Assembly (NCBI GenBank): GCA_001818895.1
Contig: MHLB01000061.1
Span: 1 to 18,286, forward strand
Direction of reading: 5' to 3'
DNA: 18,286 bases
Origin: Candidatus Liptonbacteria bacterium RIFCSPLOWO2_01_FULL_53_13
GTDB lineage: Bacteria; Patescibacteriota; Minisyncoccia; UBA6257; 2-01-FULL-56-20
Part shown: piece by piece, positions 1 through 5,607 of the stretch
How positions within the stretch are numbered: position 1 is the first letter of the stretch
Layout of the letters: the number at the start of each line of letters is the position of its first letter
Position numbers and translations under genes: made by a program
Notes under the pieces: generated by a model
What the model saw: only the letters and a program-made list of their open reading frames with translations
Databases searched by the model: none
What the model was told of the DNA's origin: nothing

Positions 1-31
1 TGCCAATCATCCCAATACTGACTTTTCCCCA

Positions 32-162
32 TCTCGCCTCCGGCGAGAACGCTGATAGGCGCAGATATTTACGCAGATTAATGCGGATGACGTTTCCGTA
101 TCCGCGAAAATCCGCGTGTATTTTTTATCCGCGAAAATCCGCGATCTTGTCGGAGACAAGAT
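32..162. repeat. Word-array element copy A (CGCAGAT / ATCCGCG) with end hairpins
   Basis: Four left words of the CGCAGAT type start at 50, 60, 72 and 82 (the first is CGCTGAT, the last TGCGGAT). Four right words ATCCGCG start at 100, 110, 127 and 137. Spacings are 10,12,10 and 10,17,10, so the outer and inner pairs each form a dyad, offset by 5 bases. A perfect 7-bp hairpin (32-38/42-48) precedes the first word, and a perfect 8-bp hairpin (144-151/155-162) starts directly after the last. The same layout recurs at 748-887. The minus-strand transcript would pair the words through one G-U wobble each. Confidence 0.8.
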
Positions 163-444
163 GAAGTTTGTTGCTGACTTCGTTGAGGAGTCAAGCTGAG
201 CTTGACTCGGTGCCGAGGATACGCTCTCGGCGAGCAATCAAGAACTATGGGGAGTGGACGACGGTTCCCGCGTAGTCGCCTCGGTGCCACGGGGGACCCT
301 CGACGGTTGATCTGTAGCGAGCGCCGCGCTCTCGCACACAGAACGAACCGGAGTCGCACACACATGCTCCAGAGGCCGCACACGTAGAACGCGCCGCCCA
401 CACCCCAACTTTTGAGAATCAACCTCTCGCGTTCTGCGAGAAGT
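163..444. other. Non-coding stretch with hairpins
   Basis: I see no convincing gene here. The short open frames on both strands are translations of repeats and match no family I know. Perfect stem-loops lie at 188-196/200-208 (9 bp, loop TGA), 212-217/226-231 (6 bp) and 425-430/436-441 (6 bp). The last sits just beyond the tRNA 3' end on the minus strand, so it could stop or process that transcript, but it lacks a U-run. Confidence 0.5.
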
Positions 445-547
445 TGGCGTGGATGGTGGGATTCGAACCCACAATTGATTCCCGATTAAAGTCGGGTGCT
501 TTACCAATTAGCTTCACCCACGCTGTTTCCTCAACGAAGTCAGCAAC
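170..547. repeat. Perfect 20-bp inverted repeat around a tRNA
   Basis: Bases 170-189 are the exact reverse complement of 528-547. The two arms enclose 338 bases that contain the unusual tRNA at 445-521. The right arm ends 2 bases before the hairpin at 549. An exact 20-bp match is far beyond chance over this distance. No integrase or transposase lies nearby, so the origin is unknown. Confidence 0.85.
445..521 (-). tRNA. tRNA-like gene with 6-base anticodon loop (identity uncertain)
   Basis: The minus strand folds as a tRNA: acceptor stem GTGGGTG/CATCCAC (one G-U pair), discriminator G and an encoded CCA at 447-445. The T arm is perfect (GTGGG/CCCAC, loop TTCGAAT) and the D arm contains GG. 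The anticodon stem CCCGA/TCGGG closes a loop of only six bases, CTTTAA, where seven are normal. The variable region is 8 bases, and position 8 is A instead of U. A missing base leaves the identity open: CTTTTAA would be Lys(UUU), while other restorations give other anticodons. No promoter is evident upstream. It is either a pseudo-tRNA, a tRNA with a noncanonical loop, or a sequencing error. Confidence 0.7.
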
Positions 548-548
548 G

Positions 549-661
549 CCAGCGCACAGCGCTGGAATTTCTAAGCTCTAATTTCTAATGTCTAAAAGTT
601 CCGCGCGGGTTCAATTAGAAATTAGTAATTAAGAATTAGTCATTCCAGTGCTGCGCACTGG
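549..661. repeat. CTAA/TTAG dyad array with hairpins at both ends
   Basis: CTAA words start at 571, 578, 585 and 592. TTAG words start at 615, 622, 629 (decayed to TTAA) and 636. The period is 7 in both arms and all four pairs share one dyad centre at 605. The array is flanked by two perfect 7-bp, 3-loop hairpins with different sequences: CCAGCGC-ACA-GCGCTGG at 549-565 and CCAGTGC-TGC-GCACTGG at 645-661. The right terminus TTAGTCATTC recurs at 6291-6300 and 11170-11179. Confidence 0.85.
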
Positions 662-747
662 TTAACCCTGCCTGCCGCAAAATGCGTTTCACCCTCTGTA
701 CTTCACAAAGCGAAGAGGGAAAGCGGCGCAGGGCAATCTGATATATT

Positions 748-887
748 GTTTCGCTCCTGCGAAACACCGCAGATGAACGCAGATAGGTACGCAGATGAAC
801 GCAGATAATTCGTATGAATCATCCGCGAGAATCCGCGTGTATTTTCTATCCGCGAGAATCCGCGATGTCTCACGAAGAGTGAGACAT
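748..887. repeat. Word-array element copy B (CGCAGAT / ATCCGCG) with end hairpins
   Basis: CGCAGAT words start at 768, 778, 790 and 800; ATCCGCG words start at 821, 831, 848 and 858. The spacings (10,12,10 and 10,17,10) are identical to copy A at 32-162, in the same orientation. Its flanking hairpins, 748-754/759-765 (7 bp) and 865-873/879-887 (9 bp), occupy the same positions as in copy A but share no sequence with them. No protein gene is visible between 522 and 1294; the open frames here are repeat translations. Confidence 0.8.
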
Positions 888-1068
888 TCTTGTCAAGTAA
901 CATTCGCTTCTCTCTGATGAGACAATAAAACCGCTTTCGCAAGCGGTTACCGCGTCACGCAAAAAAGCGTGGGCTTCAGCCGCTTGATATGAGGGTTTTT
1001 CCAGTGTTCATCATTCGCGGAGTCTATTATAGACAGCCCACAGAAGATGTCAATAGTAGCTCGGACCC

Positions 1069-1252
1069 GCGTTTTCGAGGGTCGTGGTCGCCCGATTCCT
1101 GTCTCCGACCCTCGGGTCGCAGACCCAGAGGGCGAGCGATCGCCACTGTGTCCCCGCCCGTACCGAACGGTACGTTCGGGCGGGTCGGCGAGGTTGCTCC
1201 CGCCTCGGCGGGAACCAAGCAATCTCGCCTGCGGCACACCCCCGAAAACGCG
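1069..1252. repeat. GC-rich nested hairpin element closed by a 15-bp stem
   Basis: The ends 1069-1083 and 1238-1252 are inverted copies matching at about 14 of 15 bases. Inside are several strong stems: CGAGGGTCG paired with CGACCCTCG, GGCGA/TCGCC, CCCGCCCG (1153-1160) with CGGGCGGG (1177-1184), and a 12-bp stem with one wobble (GGCGAGGTTGCT near 1188 with AGCAATCTCGCC near 1229) that encloses CCCGCC-TC-GGCGGG. Open frames of 80-106 codons cross it on both strands and several frames, as expected for GC-rich repeats, and look non-coding. The architecture suggests a structured RNA or a repeat-derived cruciform. Confidence 0.6.
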
Positions 1253-1294
1253 AGTCCTCGCCTGTTGGCGTGCAGGCTGGATGGCAATTCAACC

Positions 1295-2041
1295 TTAGTT
1301 CCGAGGTAAATCCGTAGTATGCGGGAGTGATTGAATTTTCTCAACGTTTAAATTCCCCTTTAACGTTTGTACACTCTTACAAATTTCCCCATTATGAAAT
1401 GTTGCGTAATAGTTTTTCTCTCCTCCAATCGGTACGATACTGTATGCGCCAACATTTTCTAATGCTTTCTTGAACTGATCGCCATTCTGATAGTACGCGA
1501 GGAAAAAGTTGTTTGATGGACTTGCGCTGTTTGATGTTACGAAGTAGGACGGTACATTTTGGCATGAAGGGTCACCATCTCTTGGACCACTCCTAGGTTG
1601 ACCTTCTTCGGGTTCGCGGTAGAGAACAGGAATTTTGAAAGTATCTTTTATCTTGAATATTCCTTCCACCGACGCACAGATAGCGTTATTCGGCAGTTCG
1701 AACGAGTAACCGACTGGTGAGGAAAGATCTCGGAAACTTTCCACATTATTATCCTTCAAAATCTGTTCAGCAACCTGCTTTGAGGTGTTCGCACTGAAAA
1801 CTATAGAGAACGTATAGGTATAGTCTGAAGCAGAAACACACGAACTGATATCTTCCTTGCTGTTACTCTGCGGTTGACTTGGCAAAGTATTGACATTGCT
1901 TGTGCCGACCTCTTGACCATTGTCAAGCATCGCAGGAGGTGATTTGATCGATTTGCGAGAAACAACGTAGTAACCAAAAACACCAACCACAGCCAACACC
2001 ATGATAGCCATAAAAATATTTATAAAACCCTTTTGATTCAT
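1295..2041 (-). CDS. Anchored extracytoplasmic protein, function unknown
   Basis: I do not recognise a family. The chosen start (ATG at 2041) gives about 248 residues beginning MNQKGFINIF, then one hydrophobic helix (about residues 8-24) and a basic stop-transfer SRK. An upstream ATG at 2068 adds nine residues and is possible. The N-terminus resembles a type IV prepilin leader (basic, then G-F and a hydrophobic helix) but lacks the Glu expected at +5, so pilin assembly is not supported. After a Ser/Asn/Gln/Pro-rich linker, two stretches (about residues 64-130 and 150-230) share the pattern V..ILKD/ALENVGAYS and a similar Cys placement, hinting at a duplicated domain outside the membrane. No Shine-Dalgarno sequence is visible. 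The gene stands alone between repeat-rich regions. Confidence 0.75.
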   Translation of the reverse strand: MNQKGFINIFMAIMVLAVVGVFGYYVVSRKSIKSPPAMLDNGQEVGTSNVNTLPSQPQSNSKEDISSCVSASDYTYTFSIVFSANTSKQVAEQILKDNNVESFRDLSSPVGYSFELPNNAICASVEGIFKIKDTFKIPVLYREPEEGQPRSGPRDGDPSCQNVPSYFVTSNSASPSNNFFLAYYQNGDQFKKALENVGAYSIVPIGGEKNYYATFHNGEICKSVQTLKGNLNVEKIQSLPHTTDLPRN

Positions 2042-2122
2042 CGTTTCATTGTAACGCTGATTCAGCATAAATCAAAGCTGAACAACCACTGAGGAAGACC
2101 CACCATTCAACTGCGCTCAGGG

Positions 2123-2147
2123 TCATTCTCTGTTTCGCAGAGAATGA
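2123..2147. repeat. Perfect 10-bp hairpin, loop TTTCG
   Basis: TCATTCTCTG (2123-2132) pairs perfectly with CAGAGAATGA (2138-2147), followed by AAAAA on the plus strand. It lies upstream of the minus-strand gene ending at 1295. Because the A-run is on the wrong side for a plus-strand terminator, it would work as a terminator (hairpin then U-run) only if read with TTTTT upstream, which does not fit either direction well. It is probably a repeat-derived hairpin. Confidence 0.6.
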
Positions 2148-2186
2148 AAAACCGCCCCGATTCCATACTCCTTGAAAGCTGGCGCT

Positions 2187-2303
2187 CACTTACGTTCCTC
2201 GCCCGAATAAAAATCGAATTTGAACGAATGACGACCGAATAATAATTCGATAACCATTCGATATGATTCGATGCTCATTCGAGCGAGCAACGCCTCACAA
2301 GTG
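2187..2303. repeat. CGAAT/ATTCG dyad array with about 10.5-base periodicity
   Basis: CGAAT starts at 2204, 2215, 2225 and 2236; ATTCG starts at 2245, 2256, 2266 and 2277. Spacings are 11,10,11 in both arms and all four pairs share the same dyad centre (2242.5). The words are invariant while the spacers between them differ between arms. The dyad continues outward with CTCGC (2198-2202) to GCGAG (2283-2287), CGTT (2193-2196) to AACG (2289-2292), and, after a 5-base offset, CACTT (2187) to AAGTG (2299). Confidence 0.85.
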
Positions 2304-2360
2304 AAAACCAAAACAATCAAAGAGTGCGGAACCGGAGCGGTTTTCGCGCACGAGCGCACT

Positions 2361-2418
2361 ATGACTTTTGACAATAACCATGACAAGAATTCCCTGTCAT
2401 CGTCATCGTTATGGTCAT
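2361..2418. repeat. ATGAC/GTCAT hexamer word array
   Basis: Left words ATGAC, TTGAC, ATAAC and ATGAC start at 2361, 2368, 2374 and 2380. Right words GTCAT, GTCAT, GTTAT and GTCAT start at 2396, 2402, 2408 and 2414. The three inner pairs share one dyad centre; the outer pair is off by one base. The array ends 8 bases before the stop codon of the downstream gene at 2426. A related, longer array lies at 14252-14336. Confidence 0.75.
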
Positions 2419-2425
2419 CGTAAAA

Positions 2426-2441
2426 TTACCGTCTCTCGGTA
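2426..2441 (-). terminator. Stem-loop overlapping a stop codon
   Basis: On the minus strand TACCG (2441-2437), loop AGAGA and CGGTA (2431-2427) form a 5-bp stem, followed directly by ATTTTA. The stop codon TAA lies at the base of the stem, so the possible intrinsic terminator is partly coding. The stem is short and the U-run is only four bases, so its strength is doubtful. Confidence 0.4.
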
Positions 2442-3109
2442 TTCTCCCGAAGCTTCTCAAGAAGATGCGCGGCATATTCTTTGCCGCCAAGGCCGAACGC
2501 CAAGCCGCCTGCGAGAGCGAGCATCGCGATGAAGCCGGTAATCAAGCTCTGAATGATCGCGGTCGCAATGTTCAATTGGACAAGCGCGGCCAAAAGGCCG
2601 AACACGACCACCGCCCACCACGAGAGCGTGCCCAAGAAATGCGCCGCATGGAGCCGCGCGCTTAACACCGACGCGACCACCACCCGTTTCGTCACATTAC
2701 CAAGCACCACCGCCGCGAGCATGATGAGCACCGCCACTACGATGTTTGGGATGTAGAAAAGCACTTCGCGCAAGAATCCCGAGAGCGCCGCAAGCCGGAG
2801 AATATCCGATGCCGCGAGCAGGAACGCGATAATCAGGAACCAGTTTACGAGTTGGCCCAAAAAGCGCGCGCCGCGCAGGCGAAGCCCCGCCCGTTCAAAA
2901 TACGGCCCGAGGCCGAGTTTTGAAAGGAACGAGTCAAGGCGTATGGCATCAAAGATTCTCTCTACCAAGGCGGAAAGTCCCGCCGCAACCACGAGGCCGA
3001 TTATAAACACGATGATCGCGCCCACGAGATTCGGCAAGAACATAACGACGCCCAACCAAAGCCCTTGCAGGGAGTTCACTATCACATCCGTCCATGTTTG
3101 CACTAACAT
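2426..3109 (-). CDS. Conserved TM-helix protein, mechanosensitive-channel-like
   Basis: This 227-residue membrane protein has about five hydrophobic helices (about residues 20-50, 85-105, 115-140, 160-180, 190-210). The first, with PNLVGAIIVFIIGLVVA followed by an amphipathic segment of the L..LVERIFDAIRLDSFLSKLG type, and the C-terminal GGLAFGLGGKEYA motif are typical of the conserved TM helix family (Pfam TM_helix, as in CmpX) related to MscS. In that family GLAFGLGGK-type motifs lie at the pore-lining helix. The cytoplasmic beta domain of full MscS is missing: the protein ends about 15 residues after the motif. A role in osmotic or membrane-stress response is therefore an inference. TACTCTATAT upstream of the ATG may contain a -10 box; no Shine-Dalgarno is seen. 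Confidence 0.8.
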   Translation of the reverse strand: MLVQTWTDVIVNSLQGLWLGVVMFLPNLVGAIIVFIIGLVVAAGLSALVERIFDAIRLDSFLSKLGLGPYFERAGLRLRGARFLGQLVNWFLIIAFLLAASDILRLAALSGFLREVLFYIPNIVVAVLIMLAAVVLGNVTKRVVVASVLSARLHAAHFLGTLSWWAVVVFGLLAALVQLNIATAIIQSLITGFIAMLALAGGLAFGLGGKEYAAHLLEKLRENTERR

Positions 3110-3223
3110 AAGTGATATAGAGTATTCACACTACCAAATCGACCTTTATTCTTGTATCCTTATTCTAACAGATTTTGCCTGATTCTTCTCAACCCGCCTG
3201 TGGATAACTTTCGCTCGGGAAAT

Positions 3224-3365
3224 TGCCTCAGGACTTCTGTTTCCCCTACCGCTCGTATCCCCAGCGTGGATACTCGCTGGAGATTCGCCCTCGCTCATCC
3301 CGCCCCGGGCGGGATACCCTGCCCGCTCGGGCTCATATCCGCGAGAAAACAGAAATCCTGAGGCA
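3224..3365. repeat. Multi-hairpin element closed by a 21-bp stem
   Basis: The ends 3224-3244 and 3345-3365 are inverted copies matching at about 19 of 21 positions (TGCCTCAGGA... with ...TCCTGAGGCA). Inside are CCAGCG/CGCTGG (or the competing GTATCC/GGATAC), a strong ATCCCGCC-CCG-GGCGGGAT hairpin and GCCCG-CT-CGGGC. It fills most of the gap between two divergent genes and ends 30 bases before the ATP-grasp start codon. No gene is seen in 3110-3395. Confidence 0.7.
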
Positions 3366-3395
3366 TCCCTCGCTCATACCAAAATAGAAACAACT

Positions 3396-4661
3396 ATGTT
3401 TAACCCAAAACCCTGTCCTGATTGCGGTCCCTCGCCCGTATGCCACTCCACGGAATACATCAATGCGGCATTCGCCCGCCTTTTCATGCCTCTTTTCGCT
3501 CCCTTTGATTTGATCTGGCGGCAGATCTCCAAACTGCTTGCGTGGTGCAATGCGGAACGGCTCACGCTCCCCTTTTACCGATTTCTCGCAGGCATCGGCC
3601 TCGGCACTATCCGCACGCGCCCCGACTCAATGGACAGCGGACTCACCAAGTGCATCTGGGAAGCCGCCGAGAAGCGCGGCATTCATATGTATGAGTTTTG
3701 CCCGCTCGGGAGGACAAGCGGCATCTTCGCCGCCACTCACGGGAAAGAAGCGTTTGCGTTTGATGGACTCCCCCGCCCGCACGGCCCCGCTTCCCGCGCG
3801 CTCGCATGGATGGACGACAAGGCGATTATGCGCAAGAAATTTATTTCAGCGGGAATTCCGGTGGCGCGCGGAGGCGCGTGTCTCACGGCGTCCGGCGCGG
3901 AAAAAATATTCTCTTCTTTTGGGAGTGGGCCTGCCTCGCTGGCGAGTCAAGGAGGGCCAGCCGTCGTAAAGCCGAGCACCGGCTCGCGCGGGCGCCATAC
4001 CACGATGCATGTGATGACACGGGAGGAACTTCTCATCGCATTCCGCAAAGCGAAACAGCTCTCGCCCATTGTCGTCGTGGAGGAAGAACTCTCAGGATTT
4101 GTGTACCGCCCAACGCTTATCGGAGGGAAACTGATTGCGGTCGCGAGCAAAGAACCGCCCCATGTGAAAGGCGACGGAGCGCATACTGTCCGCGAGCTGA
4201 CAGAAAAGGAGAATGAACGGCGAGGGCGGCATGCGTCAGGACTTCACCGGATTCCTACCGACGAACGCGCGGAACGCGAACTGGGTTTTCAGCATTTCAC
4301 ATGGGAAAGTATTCCCAAGGCGGGGCGCGTCGTAACGCTCAGCGAAAAAACAAGTCGTGCGGCGGGCGGCATCATTGTTGATTATACTGATGCGGTGCAT
4401 CCCGAGAACGTGAAGTTGTTTGAGCGCATCGGCGCGGTGCTTGAAGAACCCCTCGTCGGCATTGATTTCGTGATTCGGGACATTTCCCGCCCGTGGCGGG
4501 AACAGGAAAAATGCGGGGTGATTGAGTGCAATAGTTTGCCCTTTATAGACCTCCATTCCCACCCCACGTTCGGCACACCGCGGGATGTCGCCGGCGCGCT
4601 ATGGGAGTACCTGTTTCCGGCAACTGACCTCACGCCACCCACCCGTCAAGAAACGCGGTGA
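3396..4661 (+). CDS. ATP-grasp ligase, cyanophycin-synthetase-like domain
   Basis: This is a 421-residue ATP-grasp enzyme. The ATP-binding part is visible as VVKPSTGSRGRH (190-201, glycine-rich loop), VEEELSG (228-234) and, C-terminally, GID...D (355-362) and IECNSLPF (376-383) with the Mg-binding Glu/Asn. GGKLIAVASKEPPHVKGDG (243-261) closely follows the pattern of cyanophycin synthetase and the GshAB ATP-grasp. ATP-grasp ligases join a carboxylate to an amine or thiol through an acylphosphate. The Mur-ligase-like partner domain of cyanophycin synthetase is absent, so it probably does not make cyanophycin; the substrate is unknown. Residues 7-16 carry CPDCGPSPVC, a possible small metal site. 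Residues 177-187 and 364-370 are repeat-like insertions; the second is encoded by a perfect hairpin (4484-4502). No Shine-Dalgarno sequence is seen. It overlaps the convergent gene by 32 bases. Confidence 0.85.
   Translation: MFNPKPCPDCGPSPVCHSTEYINAAFARLFMPLFAPFDLIWRQISKLLAWCNAERLTLPFYRFLAGIGLGTIRTRPDSMDSGLTKCIWEAAEKRGIHMYEFCPLGRTSGIFAATHGKEAFAFDGLPRPHGPASRALAWMDDKAIMRKKFISAGIPVARGGACLTASGAEKIFSSFGSGPASLASQGGPAVVKPSTGSRGRHTTMHVMTREELLIAFRKAKQLSPIVVVEEELSGFVYRPTLIGGKLIAVASKEPPHVKGDGAHTVRELTEKENERRGRHASGLHRIPTDERAERELGFQHFTWESIPKAGRVVTLSEKTSRAAGGIIVDYTDAVHPENVKLFERIGAVLEEPLVGIDFVIRDISRPWREQEKCGVIECNSLPFIDLHSHPTFGTPRDVAGALWEYLFPATDLTPPTRQETR
4484..4502. repeat. TTCCCGCC-CGT-GGCGGGAA hairpin inside the ATP-grasp gene
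   Basis: A perfect 8-bp stem with a 3-base loop lies in frame and encodes part of ISRPWREQ. The same hairpin core, CCCGCC-NN-GGCGGG, occurs in the non-coding element near 1200, and ATCCCGCC-CCG-GGCGGGAT lies in 3224-3365. This looks like a genome repeat tolerated in a loop of the protein. Confidence 0.55.
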
Positions 4662-5109
4662 ATTCGTTCTTTTTCTCGCAGAATTCCCACTCCAGCAGAT
4701 GTCCGAACGGACTTGCCTCGGGGGTAAGTTCGTAGTGTCCGCGCAGTTCCCCGTCCGAGAAAAGCCGGAGGTGGTACTGGTAGTGGAAGCTTACGCGACG
4801 GCGGAGCCCGATGGATTCTTCCTTGTCTATCCACGCGATGCGGTCGGCGTCAAATCCTTCTCTCAAAAGATGCGCGCGCAGTCCCTCGGGCGTCTTCCCG
4901 GGCGCAAGATAGCCGATATGATAATCCTGCCGTTCCACGTGATGGCGTACGATGCCTACGGCGATCAAAAAATCCCGCACGAACGGGAAAAAAGGAAAGA
5001 TAATATCCCACACAAACTGACGGATGCGCTCAAAAATAAAAAGGCGCTCATGATAGAAAGGAGCTCCCGGAACGAGTTCAATGTGCTCTTTTGGCGCGCG
5101 GCGGGTCAT
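4630..5109 (-). CDS. Hypothetical 159-residue protein
   Basis: I do not recognise a family. The protein begins MTRRAPKEHIELVPGAPFYH, has a strongly hydrophobic aromatic segment (FVWDIIFPFFPFVRDFLIAVGIV, about residues 31-53) that could be one membrane helix or an amphipathic core, and then a mixed alpha/beta region. That region has many charged and aromatic residues (HYQYHLRLFSDGELRGHYELTPE) suggestive of beta strands. The C-terminus WEFCEKKNEFTAFLDGWVA overlaps the 3' end of the convergent ATP-grasp gene by 32 bases. The reading frame is open from the ATG and has no repeats, which supports a real gene. A short ATCCAGC/GCTGGAT hairpin (5131-5152) lies in its leader. Confidence 0.7.
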   Translation of the reverse strand: MTRRAPKEHIELVPGAPFYHERLFIFERIRQFVWDIIFPFFPFVRDFLIAVGIVRHHVERQDYHIGYLAPGKTPEGLRAHLLREGFDADRIAWIDKEESIGLRRRVSFHYQYHLRLFSDGELRGHYELTPEASPFGHLLEWEFCEKKNEFTAFLDGWVA

Positions 5110-5299
5110 AAGATTTTTTCTTAGCGCTTGATCCAGCCATATCCCGCTGGATACTTAATGAGGTAAAATAGTGCTCGGGGTTGATAATTTTTCGCTAAAC
5201 GAATAAGCTCATAGAGTCATGGATGGCCGATAGCCCCGACGCCTGCGGACCGGAGCCCCGAAAGCGCAAGCTCGTCGAGTAATAGAGTGGATCCATAAT

Positions 5300-5373
5300 G
5301 GGCCAATAGTAAAGTGGTATTACGCCGCATTCGCATTGCGGAGGCGGGAGTCCGATTCTCCCTTGGTCCACCA
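5300..5373 (+). tRNA. tRNA-Ala(CGC)
   Basis: Acceptor GGGCCAA/TTGGTCC contains the G3-U70 pair that defines alanine tRNAs, followed by discriminator A and an encoded CCA (5371-5373). The D arm is GTAA/TTAC with a GG-containing loop. The anticodon arm is CCGCA-TTCGCAT-TGCGG with anticodon CGC. The T arm is GGGAG-TCCGATT-CTCCC; position 55 is C where nearly all tRNAs have U (pseudouridine). No clear promoter is seen in 5110-5299, which otherwise holds only short hairpins. Confidence 0.93.
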
Positions 5374-5412
5374 CTAAGTCAAACAATCTGCCCGCAGTTC
5401 TTGTCTTTTATC

Positions 5413-5496
5413 TTAAAAAGACATAAGCGGCGCGATCATTGAAAGTATAATGAGTCCGACGAAAATTGCCAGTATGATCCTTCCTTTTTTCTTCAT
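5413..5496 (-). CDS. Putative 27-residue membrane micro-protein
   Basis: An ATG at 5496 opens a 27-codon frame ending TAA at 5415-5413: MKKKGRIILAIFVGLIILSM then IAPLMSF. It has a classic small-membrane-protein layout: a lysine-rich start and one helix of about 18 hydrophobic residues. A good promoter (TTGAAA, 18 bases, TATAAT) lies about 75 bases upstream at 5607-5578 and reads towards it. The leader contains a 12-bp palindrome (5549-5560). A 7-bp stem (5403-5409/5416-5422) spans the stop codon. There is no Shine-Dalgarno sequence and no family match that I know of. The alternative is a small RNA from the same promoter. Confidence 0.5.
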   Translation of the reverse strand: MKKKGRIILAIFVGLIILSMIAPLMSF

Positions 5497-5577
5497 GTGA
5501 TTAGAAAATGTTGGTTTTGTACTCAAAACTTAGATTTTCAATCATCCAGCGCGTACGCGCGCCGGGCGATTAACCCT

Positions 5578-5607
5578 ATTATATCAGTTTTCCCCTATAT
5601 TTTTCAA
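5578..5607 (-). promoter_or_regulatory. Promoter inside the 3' end of the NUDIX gene
   Basis: TTGAAA (5607-5602), an 18-base spacer and TATAAT (5583-5578) on the minus strand. The -10 box overlaps the NUDIX stop codon. The expected start near 5571 would give a short transcript over the 27-codon frame at 5496. Confidence 0.6.

Noticed and set aside
445..521. Ochre-suppressor tRNA (anticodon UUA)
   Set aside because: UUA follows only if a base is assumed missing after the anticodon. The loop has six bases, so the anticodon cannot be fixed, and Lys(UUU) is equally compatible.
50..866. CRISPR array
   Set aside because: Words are 5-7 bases, spacers are 3-10 bases, arrays are dyads and there are no cas genes.
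7..942. Open frames of 60-114 codons on both strands in the first kilobase
   Set aside because: They run through word repeats and hairpins, give repetitive low-information peptides (for example RGFSRIENTRGFSR), overlap the tRNA and one another, and match no family I know.
947..1344. Six overlapping frames of 77-106 codons around the GC-rich element
   Set aside because: Nearly every frame is open because the DNA is GC-rich and self-complementary; none has a start context or a recognisable domain.
1295..2068. Type IV pilin
   Set aside because: The N-terminus has the basic leader, G-F and hydrophobic helix, but lacks Glu at +5, and the rest does not look like a pilin.
4585..5124. A 179-codon plus-strand frame opposite the 159-residue gene
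   Set aside because: It is a shadow of the minus-strand frame; the minus frame has the better start, composition and hydrophobic pattern.
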